Program-made: the position numbers and the translations under genes | Assembly (NCBI GenBank): GCA_002104985.1 | Contig: MCGO01000002.1 | Coordinates: 868,001-932,000 of the forward strand | Direction: 5' to 3' | DNA: 64,000 nucleotides | Source: Rhizoclosmatium globosum | Lineage: Eukaryota > Chytridiomycota > Chytridiomycetes > Chytridiales > Chytriomycetaceae | In this document: positions 62,118 through 64,000 of the stretch, piece after piece | Layout of the letters: every line of letters begins with the position of its first letter | Position numbering within the stretch: the first letter of the stretch is position 1 | The notes under the pieces: model-generated | What the model saw: the letters and a program-made list of their open reading frames with translations, nothing else | Database searches by the model: none | What the model was told of the DNA's origin: nothing

Positions 62118-64000
62118 ATGCACATCAATGACCTTTCATGGATGGTGCTACTTGGTCTTCTTCCCAGCGTAACAGCGATCAGTGCGGTTCGAGACGCATC
62201 TACGGATTGTTTAAAGCTGAATGCGACGTGGTCAAAAGTTGATATCAACCAATGCACAAGCGGCGTTGTGTGAGTTTTCACAATGTTGCTTTGCCCTTAT
62301 TTAACTCCATACCATGCAGTGATCTTTCAGATACCAATGTAAATAGTTCTTTTCCAAGTCCTCTTCCATCAGGTCTTACCAAGCTGTGAGTTGAAAAAGT
62401 GGGTTGTGTCTTGAATCTAATAATGTCCAAACCCTGCAGGCGTCTTCACAACATTCAACTCGCAGGTTCCTTACCAAGCGACCTACCCACAGGACTAACC
62501 TTTTTGTGAGTTCACATGGCCTCGGTCGCCTTTTGTTGTTGAAGGTTCGTCAAAACAGGGAGTGTTCAAACAACAATCTGAATGGAACTATTCCAAGCAA
62601 TCTTCCATCTAAGCTAATAGACTTGTATGTATTCATAAGACTTCTAAATTGTGCTAATATGGATCAATATTGACCAGGATTCTTGACTTCAACCAACTGA
62701 CTGGTTTTATTCCTGATAAACTACCATTGACCATTCAAAACTTGTACGTCCTATACGAGCAATAATATAAAAAAATTAACCGGAATAGATCTTTGAGCAA
62801 TAATCTACTTACTGGGTCAATTCCAATCACGCTTCCTTCAAATTTGATATCATTGTGAGTGGTGATTTAACCTTATCCATTCTAAAATATTTCAGTAATG
62901 CAAGTTACAACAAACTGGATGGTTTAATTCCTGGTCAATTACCAAAAGGACTCGTGCAGTTGTAAGTTGCGCGTTTTGCTTTATTTTGAGAAACATGGCC
63001 TCTAAAGCAAATATTTTGAAATAATGTGCCGGCGCAGGGATCTCACCAACAATCAGCTTGGTGGAACTATTTCAAGCAATCTTCCCACAGGCATCAATTA
63101 TGTGTATGTCTGCCAATTTTTTTAAAAATTTTCATTGAATTGTGAATGACAGATTTCTTGGCAACAATCAATTGACGGGATCACTTCCTGAAAATCTTCT
63201 TGCGCTAAAGAAAATGTACATTCATTGCTCCAATCTTTCCTTGCATATATATATTAAACTCTCATACAGTAACATATCAAATAATCAATTCACGGGCTCT
63301 ATTCCAAACTCTTGGAATTTCTCAAATTTTGATACTTTGTAAGCTTTTTCCTGTTTTACCATTTTATTGAACGCCAACTCAATATCATGAACAGCGACTT
63401 AAGAAATAATTTGCTGACTGGTAATATACCTGACTCTGCGTCATCCAAGGGTAAACTTGATGGATTCAACGGAAATTGTTTTTCAAATTCTGGCAAATAT
63501 GGTCTTACCTTAAATCCATACTGCCCCTCAGCTACGACAACTAGTGCCGAGACAACTGCCTCTGTAAGCGATATCGCAACTAAAAGCAATGCTGCGACCA
63601 CTTTTGAATCCACAACTACGAAAAGTATATTCAGTGACTTGACGACTGTGAAAGCTATTACCTCTCAATCCGAAGCATACACGATTGTCTCTGCTATTAC
63701 AGCATCATCTGAGAATGGAACTACCTCTGATTTCGACACTACTACACCATCAGATGGGACCATCTCTGATCTTGACTTAACTACCTCCACAGATGACGCA
63801 ACTTCTGATCTCAAGGCGACTTCTGATCTCAACACAACAACCCCTACAGATGGCGCAACTTCTGATCCTAACGCGACCGCAACTGTGGATGTGGCTACGA
63901 CCGACCCCAACGCAACTGCAACTGTGGATGCTACAGATGATCCCAACGCGACGGAAACTGTGGATGCTACAGATGATCCCAACGCGACTGAAACTGTGGA
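62118..64000 (+). CDS. secreted/membrane LRR protein, one exon per repeat (runs off right edge)
   Basis: It starts with a signal-peptide-like MHINDLSWMVLLGLLPSVTA. LRR exons follow: NVNSSFPSPLPSGLTKL, IQLAGSLPSDLPTGLTF, NNLNGTIPSNLPSKLID, FNQLTGFIPDKLPLTIQN, NNLLTGSIPITLPSNLIS, YNKLDGLIPGQLPKGLVQ, NNQLGGTISSNLPTGINY, NNQLTGSLPENLLALKK and NNQFTGSIPNSWNF. The first seven repeat exons are exactly 66 nt, the next two 63 and 69 nt, each bounded by introns after codon position 2. After the last repeat a Cys pair (NCFSNSGKYG, NPYC) leads into a Thr/Ser/Asp-rich stalk, likely glycosylated. The product is probably a cell-surface recognition or adhesion protein. No stop occurs before the window ends. 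Confidence 0.85.
63830..64000 (+). repeat. tandem DPNAT-TVDAT repeats in the LRR-protein stalk
   Basis: The coding repeat has a unit of about 36 nt (DPNATETVDATD and variants) and runs off the window end. Each unit has an N-A-T sequon and several Thr residues, so heavy glycosylation is plausible. Confidence 0.75.

Overview
The window looks like nuclear DNA of an early-diverging fungus, most likely a chytrid (inference). The evidence is a myosin-motor chitin synthase with a DEK_C tail, a Dicer-type helicase, NIC96, TIM50, STRAP and anoctamin homologues, and many very short GT-AG introns (39 to about 125 nt, occasionally longer). No rRNA, tRNA or CRISPR array was recognised.

Left arm (1-13494): a partial Dicer-like helicase (-) diverges from nucleoporin NIC96 (+), with only 37 bp between the two start codons. 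Then come the mitochondrial import receptor TIM50 (-), an unrecognised gene (+), an eleven-exon ZZZ3-like SANT/ZZ-finger gene (+), a leucine-rich-repeat gene (-), and about 2.4 kb in which I can model no gene with confidence.

Centre (13495-36884): a satellite array of a 294-bp unit, about 7 copies then about 48 copies. The two blocks are separated by a 7.1-kb Ty3/gypsy-like LTR retrotransposon on the minus strand. It keeps a 703-bp 3' LTR, RT, RNase H and integrase, but has lost all except 8 bp of its 5' LTR and has no recognisable gag or protease. Its polyprotein carries an ExoIII/APE-type (EEP) nuclease between RNase H and integrase. A second unrecognised insert lies between the integrase core and the integrase C-terminal module.

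Right arm (36885-64000): a CDC25/Acr2-type rhodanese (+), STRAP (+), a 1,887-residue myosin-chitin synthase (-), a KAP/CDKN3-like cysteine phosphatase (+), and two related low-complexity genes (+). Next are four tandem TIR-domain genes (+), the third carrying two in-frame stops, then an anoctamin (+). Last is a secreted or membrane LRR protein (+) with one exon per repeat; it runs off the window.

The two most interesting items are the TIR cluster (beta-grasp-like region, TIR with the putative NADase glutamate, novel C-terminal domain) and the EEP nuclease embedded in an LTR-retrotransposon pol. Several conserved genes also show single-base frame breaks, often in homopolymers. These look like residual long-read consensus errors rather than pseudogenisation.
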